Positions 12,275 through 25,964 of a DNA stretch of 64,000 nt are shown piece after piece. The position numbers and the translations under genes are program-made. This DNA is from Acanthochromis polyacanthus (Eukaryota > Chordata > Actinopteri > Pomacentridae), in contig NC_067122.1 in NCBI RefSeq assembly GCF_021347895.1, positions 39,242,082 through 39,306,081 of the forward strand. Direction: 5' to 3'. The notes under the pieces were generated by a model. That model worked only from the letters and a program-made list of their open reading frames with translations. It made no database searches and was not told where the DNA came from. The first letter of the stretch is position 1, and every line of letters starts with the position of its first letter.

Positions 12275-13361
12275 AGTGTTTCTAAGACCTTTGATACAAT
12301 TGATTTCACAATTCTACTTGTAAACCTGTTGAACTATGGGGTCAGGGGTACAGCGCTCCAGTGGTTCAGGGACTATATAGAAGGCAATATGTAAACGTTA
12401 ATTGGGTAAACACAAACATGGAAAATATAGATTATGGGGTTCCCCGGGGATCCATTCTGGGGCCTCTTTTGTTTATTGCTGATATTAACGACTTTGCATA
12501 TTGCTGCAGTGATATTCATAAGATAATTTTTGCCGATGACACAAATTTGTTTGTCCCATAAAAATACAGAACAGCTTGAAAAAGCGTTAAATGAGCAGTT
12601 AGTAAAGGTCAATACTTGGTTTAAGTATAACAAACTATCATTAAATATTAATAACACCTTCTACATAGTTTTCCGTTCAAGCCGTCATAAGTATTGTGAT
12701 CCAAATATGAATATCATCTTGGATGGCAAAATTGTTAAAGTAGAGTTTACAAAATTCTCAGGAGTTCATATAGATCAATTTCTAAATTTTTCAAAAACAC
12801 ATTGATGTTATTGTAAAAAACATGTCTAAAATTGTAGGACTCTTGTTCAAAGTAAGACAATTGCTATCGCTTGAAGCGCTTCTGGCATTGTCCAGATCTC
12901 TGTCTGAGCCCCATTTGAATTACTGTAACATGATATGGAGTAGCACGTATACTACTCGTACAGCTAAACTTCTGACATTACAGAAGAAAGCCATGCGAGA
13001 CATCTCATGGTCAGGGTATAATATTTCAACAAATGCTCTTTTTCATAGATATGGTCTTCTAAAACTTCCTGAAATAAATTTTTGTCATAACGCCTGTACA
13101 ATGTTTAATGTTGTTAACAAGTTAAATGTTAGACTGCGCGAACTCATTCCACTACAGGTACTTTCTCATCAACATCAAACTAGGAATAAGTCATCTTTGA
13201 AAGGGAAATATAAGAATTTAAAAGGTACTAGCTTTAGTATAAGCTGTAATGGTCCACATTTATGGAATGGGCTGGAGAATAATTTAAAATTATCTGCTAC
13301 AGTATCTATATTTATAAGAAAACTAAAGGGTCAACTTTTAGAGAAATACTTATTTGATTGA
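12275..13361 (+). pseudogene. LINE reverse transcriptase fragment
   Basis: A 5'-truncated non-LTR retrotransposon in three frames. Visible motifs are FDTID near 12290, GVPRGSILGPLLF (12438 on) and FADDTNLF (12528-12551), which holds the catalytic aspartates. The thumb segment NTWFKYNKLSLN follows. The C-terminal half (12822-13361) has PHLNYCNMIW, LQKKAMR and GPHLWNGL, typical of CR1/L2/Daphne-type LINEs. The frame changes near 12555 and 12810. The exact clade cannot be settled by eye. Confidence 0.85.
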
Positions 13362-16300
13362 AATTGCGGTCCAGTGTTTAAATGGATTACCACTTTCTCT
13401 CTATGCATGGGTCAGTTTCGTAAGTGCAGGATGTAATTGTTCAGAAATAAAAAGTGCTGTGTTTTTCCGAAGGACCACACGAGAAAGAGTGCAGTTTTAT
13501 GTAGATATGTGTACTATTGTTTTTCTTGCAGACATATGAACTGTACTGAGATACACTTGACAATGTAAAAGTATTATTTTTATTTTTAACAATAATAATA
13601 ATAACTGTTTTGGGTGGTGGGATGCTGGACCCCTACTTTATAAGCTTGTAGCTTCTTCAGTATGCCCATTTTCACAATGTAAAAACTGACATGTGTTAGA
13701 GGCAGGTAAGACTCCATTGATCTCATAAATGGAGAACTCACTTGTGTAACATTGTGAAACAAACAAACAAACATACAGACAAACAAACAAAGTTAAAAGA
13801 TTTAAGGACTATCAGTAGAAAAAAATTTCAAAATATTCACAAGTACTCATTCTGATTGTCCAAATGCCACTGGATGGAAATGACAGCATTTCACACATCA
13901 GTGGTATTACACAGGTTCTTTCATAGATAGAAATAATGATAGAGAAGTATAACATTGTCTATATTGCACAGAAATATCCCTAAATAGAAAAATAACTATA
14001 TAGCACATATTGCCGGAGCTGTACATGAAAATACACACCTCGGATGCAAGTTTCTTCGGTGCTCCAGTAATGTGACTCATTACTAATTATAACAACAAAT
14101 GACTCTATAATGACATTTTTACGCTGTGCAGTTGGTACACATGCTAAAACAGAAACAATAATGTGGCTGTTGCTTCACGTTCTCTCTTAATGAAATCTGC
14201 TGCTCACACTGACAGCACAGCTGCTGTAACTCTTTGCTTTGATGCCGCTCATCCTTCACTCGCCTCTTCAGCCTGACTTATTGTTCTCTGGGCCATATAT
14301 GTGACACCACATGTGAGTGCAGCTGTGACACTCTGAACTGCACAGTCCAATAATTACCACTTGGTTTATGCTGGATAAATGAATTATGCGAATGGTATTA
14401 TGGAGCTGTGCCATATGTTACTATGATGCTGATGCATAATGAAATTTTCTTTATTATCTTATGGAATTTCCGCCTGTGCATTGCTGGTGATTTACAACAG
14501 TAGGGACTCATACATTACTATCAGCAAGTGGGTTTTGAAGCTGCTGTAATTGCATTGGCGAGGGCTCCCCTGGGTGCTGTTTCATGGTTTAACTCATAGT
14601 ACAATTATCAAAGCATGTGTGCTGCAAGTATTCTTTTACACTGTTGGTGGCTTCAGTTTAGTGTGCAGCAGCTTAAAAAAGATGCATTATTTATTATTCA
14701 TCTTTCTGTTGTTTTATCGTATCAATGAGACAGTGGGTGTCCAATTCAGGCTGCTTTATGCATTTTTTTAAATATGGTGTCGAATAATTCCTCGGTGACA
14801 TAACCATCAGGTCATGCGTCATCACTTGTTTTTCTTTGTGCGTCAGCAATATGTCCTAAAAATCAGTGTAGCAAACAGCAGGAAGTTACTCATTTCAGTT
14901 CATGACTAGTATGACTGGTTCATTAGGTCTGTGTGTGTGTGTGTGTGCACACGCGTGTGTGATATGGCTCTGAGGCGACTGTCAATGCAAAAATTAAAGA
15001 ATTTATAAAACAAACAAAAAAAAAAGATGAGTCCTAGTGGTCTTTAAGGATATATTTTCTAAATCTTTGTGACATTTTCAGATGTGTTTCTTTTAAGGAA
15101 ATACTGCAATAAAACAACTAAGCCACAGTTGAAGCCTCCCTTTTCACTTCAGCCATTCAGCTTTTACAACCAGTGACCAAGTGTTAACTTTTGCACTTGA
15201 TTCAGTTTTATTCCTTTGCTAAAAACATGTTGCAGGAATCTTTGTCATTATATTTTTGCTGTTACAATTTTAAGTGTTTACTTCATCAGTGATTTTTTTG
15301 TCTCAATTTTCTCTCTCTCATGAAAATGTAGTTGTTTTTTCCATCATTTTAACATATCCACATAGTTTATTTAAATATTCTAGACCAAGCACAGGCAAAA
15401 TAAGCAATCAATGTGAAAGTGTGGATTAAGACTTCAAGGGTTTTATAATGGAATAAACCTATGGAACCAGTCCAGTCAGCTTGCAGGGTGGTGATTTCTT
15501 CTTCAAAATTGGTTTCCAGTTCAGATATGTAGTTTTACAGTATTTGAGCAGAGTTCTAGGTGAGCTGGGATGCTTCAGTGCATTGAGTATGTTACGATAA
15601 AGACAGGAATTATACAGTTTTGCATTCTCTAAAGCAATAAAAAGTAATAAATAAAACAGTCATTGATTAAGCCCTTGAAAGCTAATCTTGAAGCATTTTG
15701 AGTCTGATGTTTCAGTCTTTGTTGGCTTTTTGCTAGCCCTGCTTAACTCGCTTCAGCATTATCATTACTGCAGTTCAGAAAATGAGAGAAAATGATTCGC
15801 TTAGTTATTCACTAAAGTCCTGTTTGCTGTATGGGTTGAAGTGGAGAACATTAGCTACTAAAAAGTATTTGGTGAACATGAGAGGAACTTTTAGATGGAA
15901 CTGACTCATTCATATCTTCCACAGCATTGTGAAGAATATTTGACTGAAAGGAAGGCCAGGCTAATGTTTACTGAATTTGCCTAGTTGGTGATGAAAACTG
16001 GTCGTCAATAAGTATAGGTAATATTTGTCATCATGGTTTTCAGAATGAACACTCCAATGATGCTTTATATCGTTGCAGTTAATGTGGTTGGAATGCATGA
16101 GTGCTGTTACATGTTTACATGATAAAAGTAGAAAACTATTGTCATGCATGCAGTAGTTTGGTAGTTTTGGTGGCAAGCACATGACAAACTTTTCTTTGAT
16201 TTATTAAGAAAGAAAGAAATCCGAGAGAAATGTCAAAGACACGGCTGTCTGAACAGTAATGTAACTACACATAATCCTCCAATTTTTACAAAAATACATC

Positions 16301-16854
16301 TGTATGTAAATGTTGCAGTCATGTGTATGCGACATGGCTTCTCACTGATTGACTCTTTGCATTCCCTTGATCCAGACAGTGACACTAATAGAATTCACAC
16401 CTCTTCTGTAGGTCCTTCATTTCCATACTAATACGCTGCCGGGCCTCATACTGATTCAAGGTATTCCTTTGGTGATATTGACATTACAAAACTGCCCTGA
16501 CAGTCCCATGACAGAGGGAAAGAAGTGCCTTCACAGTCTCCTTATTTAAATTAGCTCTTTTTTTTTGTCATGGAGTCACATGAAAACATTTGCTCACTGC
16601 TTGTTTACAATCCTTCAAGTAGACGTGGAATTTTTCCTTCTGAGGTTGAGCAGGCATTACATTACTGGAAGTAATTACCACAAAGAAGCTCTCATGGTTA
16701 ACACACATCTACACAATCACAAAGAAGGAACATTTGTATTTCTTAAGGACGCTGGGGACGAAAAAGCTTACTTCTTTTGTACTTCCTAACTTTTACATAG
16801 AAACAACAGAAAGTGTCCAAAATGGAAACATCACAACCTGGTATGAATTAAGCG
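13362..16854. other. Spacer with simple repeats
   Basis: Contents recognised: a short AAT run at about 13591-13606, a CAAA run at 13757-13790, and a GT run at 14932-14962. No gene or named element. Confidence 0.55.
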
Positions 16855-17095
16855 AGTGATTAAAGCCGCCCACAACCTCACCGCTACCCGTCTACAGTAC
16901 ATCAGTGATATCGCTGAGATGAGGCGTCTGTGGAGAGCCCAAAGGACACTCAAAGACAATACCCACCCCACCTACAGCCTGTTCATCCTCCTGCCGTCTG
17001 GCAAGTGATACAGAAATATCTTCTGCCGTACCACCAGACTTTGGAGCAGTTTCTTTCCTCAGGCTATGAGATTAGTGAGTTCATTCATCACGCTT
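16855..17095 (+). pseudogene. LINE ORF2 C-terminal fragment
   Basis: The plus strand encodes RRLWRAQRTLKDNTHPTYSL, then LPSGK and TTRLWSSFFPQAMR. This is the 'HP...LLPSGRR...R...SF.P.A.RL' signature at the end of fish LINE ORF2 proteins. A TGA follows LPSGK. Only the tail is present, as expected for an old 5'-truncated copy. Confidence 0.7.
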
Positions 17096-17754
17096 CACCA
17101 ACAAAATAGTTCATTTTTAGTACATGGATATTTAACAGTTTCTAACTTTTTAAACTCTTAAAAAAATATCTTGAACTTTAAATAGTTTTTATAGTCATGT
17201 TTCTAAGTGTTTGAGCCATTTTGGAGCATGGCTTGCTGCCTTGTATTAACTCAAAGGGTTATACATTACCAGTGTCTTACAAAAAGCTGCCTCCACCAAG
17301 GGGCCTTGGTTATTGCAGAATATCATGCCATTTGCACTTAAATGCTGTGATTTGGAAGTTTATGGCCCCCTGTGAGCGATGAAAAAAACAGAGTGGCAGG
17401 TTAATGCAGTGGATATTTTTTTCTGTATCTGTTCACATGAGGCAGTGAGAAAGTGAAAAAGAGAGAGTCGGGAAGGAGAAGACTAAAGGGATAAATGTGG
17501 CAGATCCTTTTTTTTCTTCTTTTTTCTTTTTTTCTTAAATGTGACAGATCCTAATTCAGACTCTGGTTAGTATGTATACTGTTTGTGTCCATGATAGTTC
17601 TGCAATCAGACCGATCTCTTTCACCTTGGCACGCTGAAACGGTATCGTGATCCACAATATAATCAGCAAGCTAATAGCTGCTAAAGAGAGGTCTTGTTAA
17701 AACATGTTACAATAAACAATGTCCCAATAATAGGTTAAATGGAGTAATCAAGCA
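17096..17754. other. Spacer, nothing recognised
   Basis: AT-rich, with a T-rich low-complexity stretch at 17505-17540. Confidence 0.5.
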
Positions 17755-18255
17755 GGAAAGGCCTTTGTCAGCACCCCAGGAACCCAAACGTCACTCTAAA
17801 AGAATTTCAGAAATGGGAGGATGTGCTACAAAAACAACCATCTCAGCAACAATTCATCAATCAGGCCTTTGTGAGCGTGGCAAGACCGAAAACAGTCTTG
17901 AGTAAAGGACACATGAGAGCATAGTTCACAAAACTGCTTCTGAAGGACTCAGACAGCACAAGAAATACTTTTTTGTCTGTCTATATCTGGCAAACACCAG
18001 GCACTGCTTATGGTCAGGGTCCTCCTTACAATAAAGCACGGTGGTGGAAGCATCATGGTACTCAGCAGCACTGACAAGGAGGCTGGTCAGTTCACAGAAA
18101 TGTCTGTTTGAAAGGATCTTTCTAAAATAATGGAACAGACTTCTCAAATGAAGGGATGCAAAACTTGTAGTGATTTACCCAAGAGGACCCAAAGTTGCAA
18201 ATGTAGCTGAACTGGATTCCACAAAGACTGAATTGAGGTCTGATTGTTTTGACCA
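17755..18255 (+). pseudogene. Decayed Tc1 transposase remnant
   Basis: The plus strand encodes KHGGGSIMV at about 18030-18060, the Tc1 glycine-rich box, downstream of a decayed segment resembling the second helix-turn-helix (17850-17900). Catalytic regions are missing or scrambled, and many stops interrupt it. This is an old non-autonomous relic. Confidence 0.6.
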
Positions 18256-20196
18256 TGAAATACTGTACTTTTTGTATTATTTAATACAGATAGTTGAATC
18301 GTCAATTTCATCCTTTTAAAATCACATTTACAAGATAATAAAATGTAAAATATCAAGTTGTTCAGATACTTTCTGAAGCAACTTTAGATTTAATGAAGAG
18401 TTGGAAGAAGCTTCACATGAGTTTAACCAACCTTTAAGCTACTTAGCACAAAACTGTAACAGAAAATTGTATGTTACAGGTTTAATAGGCTGAGTGACAA
18501 GATACAAAGTGACTTGATGGAAAGAGAATTCTGGTTTATTATACCTCACATCTTATTTTTGTAGTTTTTTTTTTCAGTAGTTTGCATCAGTAATGATTAT
18601 CATTGCTGCAAATTTGGTGGCTAATATCAATCTTAAGCAAAGTCTCTTAAAGAAAGTCAAGAAACAACCTCTGAAACCGCCCACTGTCAAATAATGTACT
18701 GTTTTCCTTTGTTTTCTCATCCAATTGTTATGACAAAAACACATGATCGTCAAGATTAAATAAATAGATTAAAACCTTTAACCTGAATAAACTTTAAAAT
18801 ATAAATTACTTTAGATCAGTCACAGCTTCACATTAAAAATATACTAACTAAATAAGTGAAATATGTTGATTAAGTTTGTATTTTCAGAAAATACAGAATA
18901 GTTTTCTTAGAAGCCTGGAAAGTTTCACCACAGCTTACATCGTAAAGTTCTCAATATTCTCCATTTCTCCTTAATTGCTTATGTTGCTTCCTACTCAAGT
19001 CATTTTATATGACTCCTTCATTACAACAAGTAGAAAGAACACTAATATTTGTTATCTTTGGGAAACCTGCTGTCTTGATTAGAATTTCCAATTAAATGAA
19101 TGTATTTGAAGAACGCGATGCAGAACAATATGAGTCTGTAAGCTAACGATGGACGTGTGAGAAAGGGTTGAAGAGATTAACCAGATCTTATAAAGCTGTA
19201 ACGAGGAAAAGTCGGCAGGTTAATGATGTGTTAGTTACAGTGTTTGTTTGTTTTTTTAAAAAAAGACAAGCCAATAAGACAATGATTCATAAAGCTGAGA
19301 CAAGTCAGGGTGATGTTTCTTTAGCTGCTATGCAAATGAATCATGAGTGAGAATAATTGCTGAAAGTCTATCCCACCTGCAGAAAGCACACAGGTCAGCT
19401 GTAATCATACACTTGTTTTTATAATGACTTATTTAGCTAGACTAAACTTCAATTACCTCCCATACAGAACTGAACTACCAGCTGCGCTCTTCATTTTATG
19501 AATGAATTTTTATGGCTGACATTTGTTAAAGTTTAATGCCGTCCTCTGTGCTCTACGCATAAACACAGACTGAAGATTTACATACATGGAGGACGGAGAT
19601 AATATTACCCATTTGCTCTATTTATGGTAATCAGCTGGTGTTTTAGAAAACGCTCATGCACACCCATAATTTGTCAGCGCAGTCTGTTCCAAAAATGCGA
19701 AAGCAAAATGATTAACCTTGATGGAAATACTCCATAGTTCACAAACATTAAGAGCGAACCTGTGCTGATGGAAGCCATTACTCTGTTTACTTTTAGCTGT
19801 GTTGCACTTTGCATAATGTTTTCTAGTAATAGCATTACACAAGCAACATGGTGATGAGTCACTTTTGATGATTGACCGGTATACAGAACATCTCTAATGG
19901 TTTGTGGATGTTACCTGGATATGAGCTCTCAATGACGACTTCTTGTTTTTTCACAGTTACCCTGTTTTTTGCACTTTTTATTTGAATGTCACTATGTTAG
20001 AGTGTACGTTAATTCTATTTTAATACAGTGTATACGGTATTATCCACATTTTTGTGTAAAGATGGAACACACACACTGAAACAACAGTCAACATTACACT
20101 TTTACTACTTTAGGAAAACAAAATTGGAATTAAAGCGTATGCCCAACTGGGACTGTTATGAGAATATTAGAACTGGTTTACCGAGATAAACGTTTG
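18256..20196. other. Spacer, nothing recognised
   Basis: AT-rich. No open frame with family motifs and no paired terminal repeats seen. Confidence 0.5.
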
Positions 20197-20604
20197 GTGG
20201 AACACAGAGAAGTTATGTGATGATCAGCATACGTTTGTCTGTGAATCTGTGAATCTGTCTGTTTGTACTATTACTCAAAAACGGACCAACAGATTTGGAT
20301 GAAATTTTCAGGAGAGGTCAGAAATGACACAAAGATCAAGTGATTGGATTTTGGCGGTGATGTGACTTGTAGTCTGGATTCACAGATTTGTTACAGATTC
20401 CCTTATCATTGGGAGGTAGCAGCATGGGGACACTGTAACTATGACAACAAGTGAACACTACGCCAGCTGCCTGCTGACGATCACATGATTGTGATCCGAC
20501 TACAAATCCACTGCTTCGGTCTTATAGAGATTTATCGATTGGAAATTATACAACAACCTAGCAGTCTTGGTGGAGTACTGTGCTCTCTGAGTGCTTTTCT
20601 TGTT
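20197..20604 (+). repeat. Dispersed fish repeat, copy B
   Basis: Second copy of the repeat at 3955-4568, same orientation, sharing start, middle and end blocks. It lacks the extra sequence present late in copy A. Confidence 0.65.
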
Positions 20605-21810
20605 CCTAATGTAAGAGTATCACTGAAACATCAAAAAATGTGAAATATGTCATTTGTGTCTGTTTCATGTAATAACTTAAAGTTAGTCTGAATTTTTGGG
20701 AGAGAAGCTGAAACTTAAGTGATCTTTAAACCACGCAGTTCTTTGTACATTGTGATGTGTTTACTAAACTGGTTTTCATGACTTTACCTGCCAAGCATGA
20801 AACAACATTCCACTATAGGATGTATACAAAAGTTAAAGTCATGGTTGTTTTCTCTCAACCTGTATTTGGGTCAGTGAGTTTAAAGGGGATAAAAAAAATA
20901 AAAGCAGTCAAGTTGAATTTTACTGCAGTAAAAGAACATGATAACATCAGCAAACTATTGTTTATTTTCTCTGCATAAATCCTACTCATTCAAATTAGTT
21001 CTGCTTCACTTTTTCCTCCCTGTATATACTGCTGTGCAATGTTTTGGAATCTGATAAGCCAAAAACGAATTGATCTTTTGGACTCAAACTATGTAAATTG
21101 TGTATCTCGCTGTACCTGAAGAAACACACTAACGCAGAAACAAGAGCTTTCTATACTTTCCACACTAAGTGCTGCAACTGTACCTGCTAGCTATATAACA
21201 CATAAATGTAGCATTTCATGTTGTGGAAAAGGAGCATAACCTTCACAGAATGAATTACCTTTTCAGGCTGTAATAATTTGTTAGTGTGTTTGCACAATTA
21301 AATGTAATATTTGCAGGAGATAGGAAACATCATGTCAGTGCATGTTATATCCTTGTAGATCAATTTATTCTAAATAATATAAACTAATCAGCTACATGTT
21401 GCATGATCAATATTTGACAAAGCCTCCCTGCATTTGATTTTCCTATGAACTTCTCCTCTTTTGCTATCATGCAATAATAATAATCCCTCATGTGCATTTA
21501 AAATATATTAATTTTTTCACCACCACATGACATATTTAACACTCGATATCAAAGCTTATGCAACGTTTAGGTTCTCGTATGTTCCTGTGAGTTAATGTGT
21601 AATTGGATTATGTTTGCATTTCTTGTGAGTTGTCATATCTTCAGGGTGTAAAAGTGGTCTGCAGTGCTGTTTCTCAGAGTGTAAACCCATACACATTACA
21701 AATTTATCATTATTATTCAGAATATTAATGCATCATGAATGTTTCCGTGGAAGAGATGAAATGTAGAATCTGTCTATATGTAGGACCAGCACGGTCATGC
21801 TGCTTTGCTA
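20605..21810. other. Spacer, nothing recognised
   Basis: AT-rich, no recognisable element or gene. Confidence 0.5.
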
Positions 21811-22732
21811 TTAAAGCTGCTGTCTGGAGTTTCCGTTTGTTTTCAATTTATGTATCATTTTTTAACAAAGCTTAAATGTGTTAGTCTAGTTCGATACTAT
21901 ATTATAAAGTTAGTATAACGCGATATGAAAATTTATTCCTGAGCTCCGCCCTCCTCTCATAGACCCCCATGTTATTCCAAAAAGCGCCGGTCGCTGCCGA
22001 CCAATCAAGTTCGAGCTTCAGCTTTGTCATGCTGTCAATCAACGGTTACGCGCACAGCAAGCAAGCCCATGCAGAGGTGGGCGAGCTACGCACTACGCAA
22101 CCGCGCGCACATTTGTTTTGCTTGTGGAGGAGAGAGCATCAGGGCTCAGCAACTTCCAGAAAAGTTACCAATCCCACGGCTTGTCAGGCCAAGAGACTGC
22201 AGGACGTTTTTTGGCTCGGGGTGCTCGCGTCGCTCCCCGACCACGGCCTCCATAGCCCGCCTGACGGCTTCGTTTAGATGCCCGACCTCTGGAGGAAGAT
22301 GTTGGGGCGTCTGGGACATACTCTTCGTCAGAGGAGTCATGCAATTCTGAACTCTAGATAGAAATAAATAAACAATCTAACACATATACACGCGTAAATG
22401 CACTAAGTTTGATAAACAACGTCATCGAGAGGGATACACGAGTGTAATCACATATTGAAACTTTACTCATTAGTCCTAGCAGATTCATGTTATTTTGGTA
22501 TTAGGACAAGTTAGACTCAATACAGCATTCTAACGTAATTCCTTTATTATTTACTAAATGTACTAAATGCAGAAGAGGGGAAAACAGCAAAACAGGCGAG
22601 ATGCTGCAGCACTCCGGGCACTTCTCTCATGTACTGCGCGCGTGCACAAATAAAGGGGCGAAATCAGAGGGAGGGTGGGACCAACAGCATTTTGGGAGAC
22701 GCTGCGATTCAAACTCCGGACAGCAGCTTTAA
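21811..22732. mobile_element. TTAA-flanked non-autonomous DNA transposon
   Basis: The element 21815-22728 (914 bp) has terminal inverted repeats AGCTGCTGTCTGGAGTTT and AAACTCCGGACAGCAGCT (one mismatch). It is flanked on both sides by TTAA (21811-21814 and 22729-22732). TTAA duplications are used by piggyBac and Kolobok transposases. piggyBac ends normally start CCC, so Kolobok-like is the better guess. The interior is GC-rich and codes for nothing recognisable. A CpG-rich block at 21950-22330 stands out from the flanks. Confidence 0.75.
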
Positions 22733-25249
22733 GCAAACATGATGGTATATTTTATATTCTATTAAGTGAAAAAAATAAGAAGAAAAGGGGGAATGGATGG
22801 GAAACCAATACTGGTGTTGGTGTCACTGTTTTATTGATGCTTCTCCCCAACATCCACACTATCTACAGAGGGCGTTTGCATTTTTTAAAAAAAATATTCA
22901 CTTCACTAATTTAAGAATGCAAGATTTTAGTTTATTTTTTAAAAGTGTGTCTTTAGAAATGTTCACCTTGGCACATTCATCAAGTATTTAGTGAGGATTA
23001 TTTAATTAACCCTCTGAACCTAAAAACCTGAAAACTTTTTCTGTTTACCACAAACAGAATCTGTAGAAAATCAAGAGAATCCTTAAATTTTCATTGGAAA
23101 AACACATCTTAAACTAAGTTTAAAATTGTGATATTTCATCACAATCAGTATGGAGAAAATAGAAGAACCTGAGAGCAAAATATTGAGCAATAAAATAATT
23201 GCAGCCTGAGTCAAAACGGGAAAACAGAGGAGCAAATTATGAGCAAGTTTTACAGTTAGCATGGTACAACATCTTTCTAGAATTGGTGTTCAAATTAGTG
23301 TGAAAAAAAATGCCTACTTTGGAGAGGTTGTAAAAATGAAAACCAGTAAAATATCTATCCTATGCAGAGCCTTATTTGATTTTCCCAGTATTGGTAACAC
23401 CTGTGGAATCATTTGGAAAAATGCCATTCATTTTTATTTTTGCAGAACTATTAAAAGGAATTGAACTTTTTTTTCCCTTTTTTTGTGTGACTTATGGCAT
23501 ATGACCTTCCTGTCAGACAGAAATAGTATTTGTCCATCAATCACCCCAGTCTCCACATCATACCTGCAGTAGTGGCACTGAACTTAAGAACTGAATCACT
23601 AAGTGCAGATTTGCACAATATGAAAAGAATTTATAGCTTTACTGGTGGGCTGCATACACATTCCTGCTTTCTTGCTTGCAGTCTTTCTTCGCTTAGATTG
23701 TTCAGGTCAATCAGTAAGCAGGTGATATCTTGTAGGAAATAAGAGAATGAGTCTGTAGACTGGACAGTCCAACAAACCAAACATAGATGAATGCAGTCAA
23801 GTCATTGGTCTTGCAGATCAAACTAGGATCACATCCAACATAGCATGTTAATCCTCTGTGGAGTTGTTTCCATTCTGTCTGCTCCCTCCCCACCCTATGA
23901 CTGAAAAAATAGTAAGTCCCTTCAGCTTTTGTCAGGTTCACTGTCATAAGCTTCCTACAGTAAATCATTGAGAAGAACCCCCTTCTGTGTTTGAGTCTGG
24001 TTGGGGAGACCCTTATCTCACTGCCTGTGCTTTCTGTCTTTTTAAAGCATATATACAATCAAATAAAGTAAAAATCATTTTTAGAAAAGGTTTCCCTGAA
24101 GAGTTCCCAATGCTGGCAGCTAATGCTTGTCCTCCTGATTTATCAGCAAACTAACCTAGAAACACAGCATGCCATCAAATATTAATAGAAAAACAGTCAC
24201 TCTTTCTCGTAGAAATAATCAACAACCACTATTTCTGTCGCTATCACTAGAGTGTCAGACAACCCAGTGCAACCTGCTAAATATGGACTCCACAGGGAGA
24301 CCAGAAAAAGACAATTCAGTCATGTTCCAAGAATGCCACTGTCTGATTTTTTTTTAATCCTGAAAGTTACAATGCAGCTCTTCTTTAGTTTGTTTCCATG
24401 CATATCTTATGCAATCAATAGGTAGAACACATTTCCTCTTCTAAAAATGTGCTACAATTTAACGTAGTAGTTATCAAGACTTGCAACATAAGTTCTAAAC
24501 TTCCCCAATGTCCATTTAATTTGGTCAGAACCAAAACAAGAGACACAGTAAAGATTTAGTTCTGGTCTTGTTTGTGACGAAACAGAAGTTTTACAAATGT
24601 GGTCTGACAGGTTTATTGATTGAACAGCAGCAGCAATTGTCTTCCTGTATCTAATTACATGTTGGGAAATTGGATTCTGGTGATTGAACATTACTGAGCC
24701 TTCTGCGTTTATTTCAGTTCTCTGTGGGGCAAAGAGCTCATGAAGAAATAAGTGACCTTAGTCATGATATGAATAGTGATGATCATACAGAAAGAGACCA
24801 AAAGAGACCTATCCCACTTAAATATATGGTCAGAAACATGGTCACTCTGTTTTACCTGGTTTGATTTTTCAGAATGATGTGCACATATGACACTGGACTT
24901 GCATAAATATGTGGCATAGACACGTAATTGATGAGATTGCTTTCTTCATGGGCAGAAGATGTATATTTATCACAGTTTAGCTTTTGAATTCATGCTAAAA
25001 TTACATCTCTGCTATCATTCTGTGATTGATCCAGTGCAACCACAACTACAATAAATGGGTAAATTCTTAATATACATACACATAGATGCCTCATTGGCTG
25101 TATTGTTCCAAGGAAGCATCATCTCTAAATACACATGCAGTATATCTGTGAAGACAAGAGGCCTACCACAGCTAAAATAATCACAATTCACTGAATTTTA
25201 TCGTTTAATTTGTTATGGATACTGTATGCAGTATGTATTAATCCAACCC
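22733..25249. other. Spacer, nothing recognised
   Basis: AT-rich sequence with scattered short open frames that I cannot support as genes. Confidence 0.5.
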
Positions 25250-25786
25250 GGTCTCACGGGGATTCGTGAAACTGTCACGTAAGTTTTAGTTTCGGTTTCG
25301 TGCGCACCAACACGATTTCGTCATGTTTTTCGTGCCGCTCACCACGAAATGTTTTTCGCTGTGGTAATCACATCTGAAAGTGGTTTATACCGGCGGATTC
25401 ATGACGATCTAAGCTGTCCATCGGCGTATACTGCTTGTGTGATTGCGTTTGCGGCCGCCGGCCGCCGGACATTCTTGAAATTCCTATGCAAATTGGTAAG
25501 TGTACCACCGGCTTATGGTTAGGTTATGGTTAGGGTTATGGTTAGGGTTATGTTTAGGGACGATGTCATGCAAAATATAGCATTGGATTGGCCACGGTTT
25601 TACATTAAAAATATAATATACACATTCTTTTGAAATACGTTCTGAGTGGCACGAAAAGTCCGCCGTTTAAAATACATTGGTGCGCATTTCGTGGTGAGCG
25701 GCACGAAAAACATGACGAAATCGTGTTGGTGCACACGAAACCGAAACTAAAACTTACGTGACAGTTTCACGAATCCTCGTGAGATC
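25250..25786. mobile_element. Foldback element, copy 1
   Basis: The left arm starts GGTCTCACGGGGATTCGTG. The right arm (about 25680-25786) is its near-perfect reverse complement over roughly 105 bp. The loop contains CpG-rich GCGGCCGCCGGCCGCCGG and, at 25517-25557, degenerate TTAGGG-like units. No protein is encoded. Copies 2 (30679) and 3 (63726) share the arms and part of the loop. Confidence 0.85.
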
Positions 25787-25964
25787 GGGCATTAGTAAAA
25801 GTAGGATTTTATGCCAGAACAGTTTGTCATTTGTAGATAAAAGTAACATTTTTAACCAATTTAACAATAAAAATGTTGTTAAAAATTGCTTTTTTGAAAA
25901 TAATGAAATACAATAAAACTAGGAAAATTTAGTTTCTTCACCTGATGGTTTGATGGATAAAGTA

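Noticed and set aside
22146..22340. Possible host gene in the GC-rich block
   Set aside because: Short frames on both strands without a domain, and the block lies inside an element with TTAA duplications.
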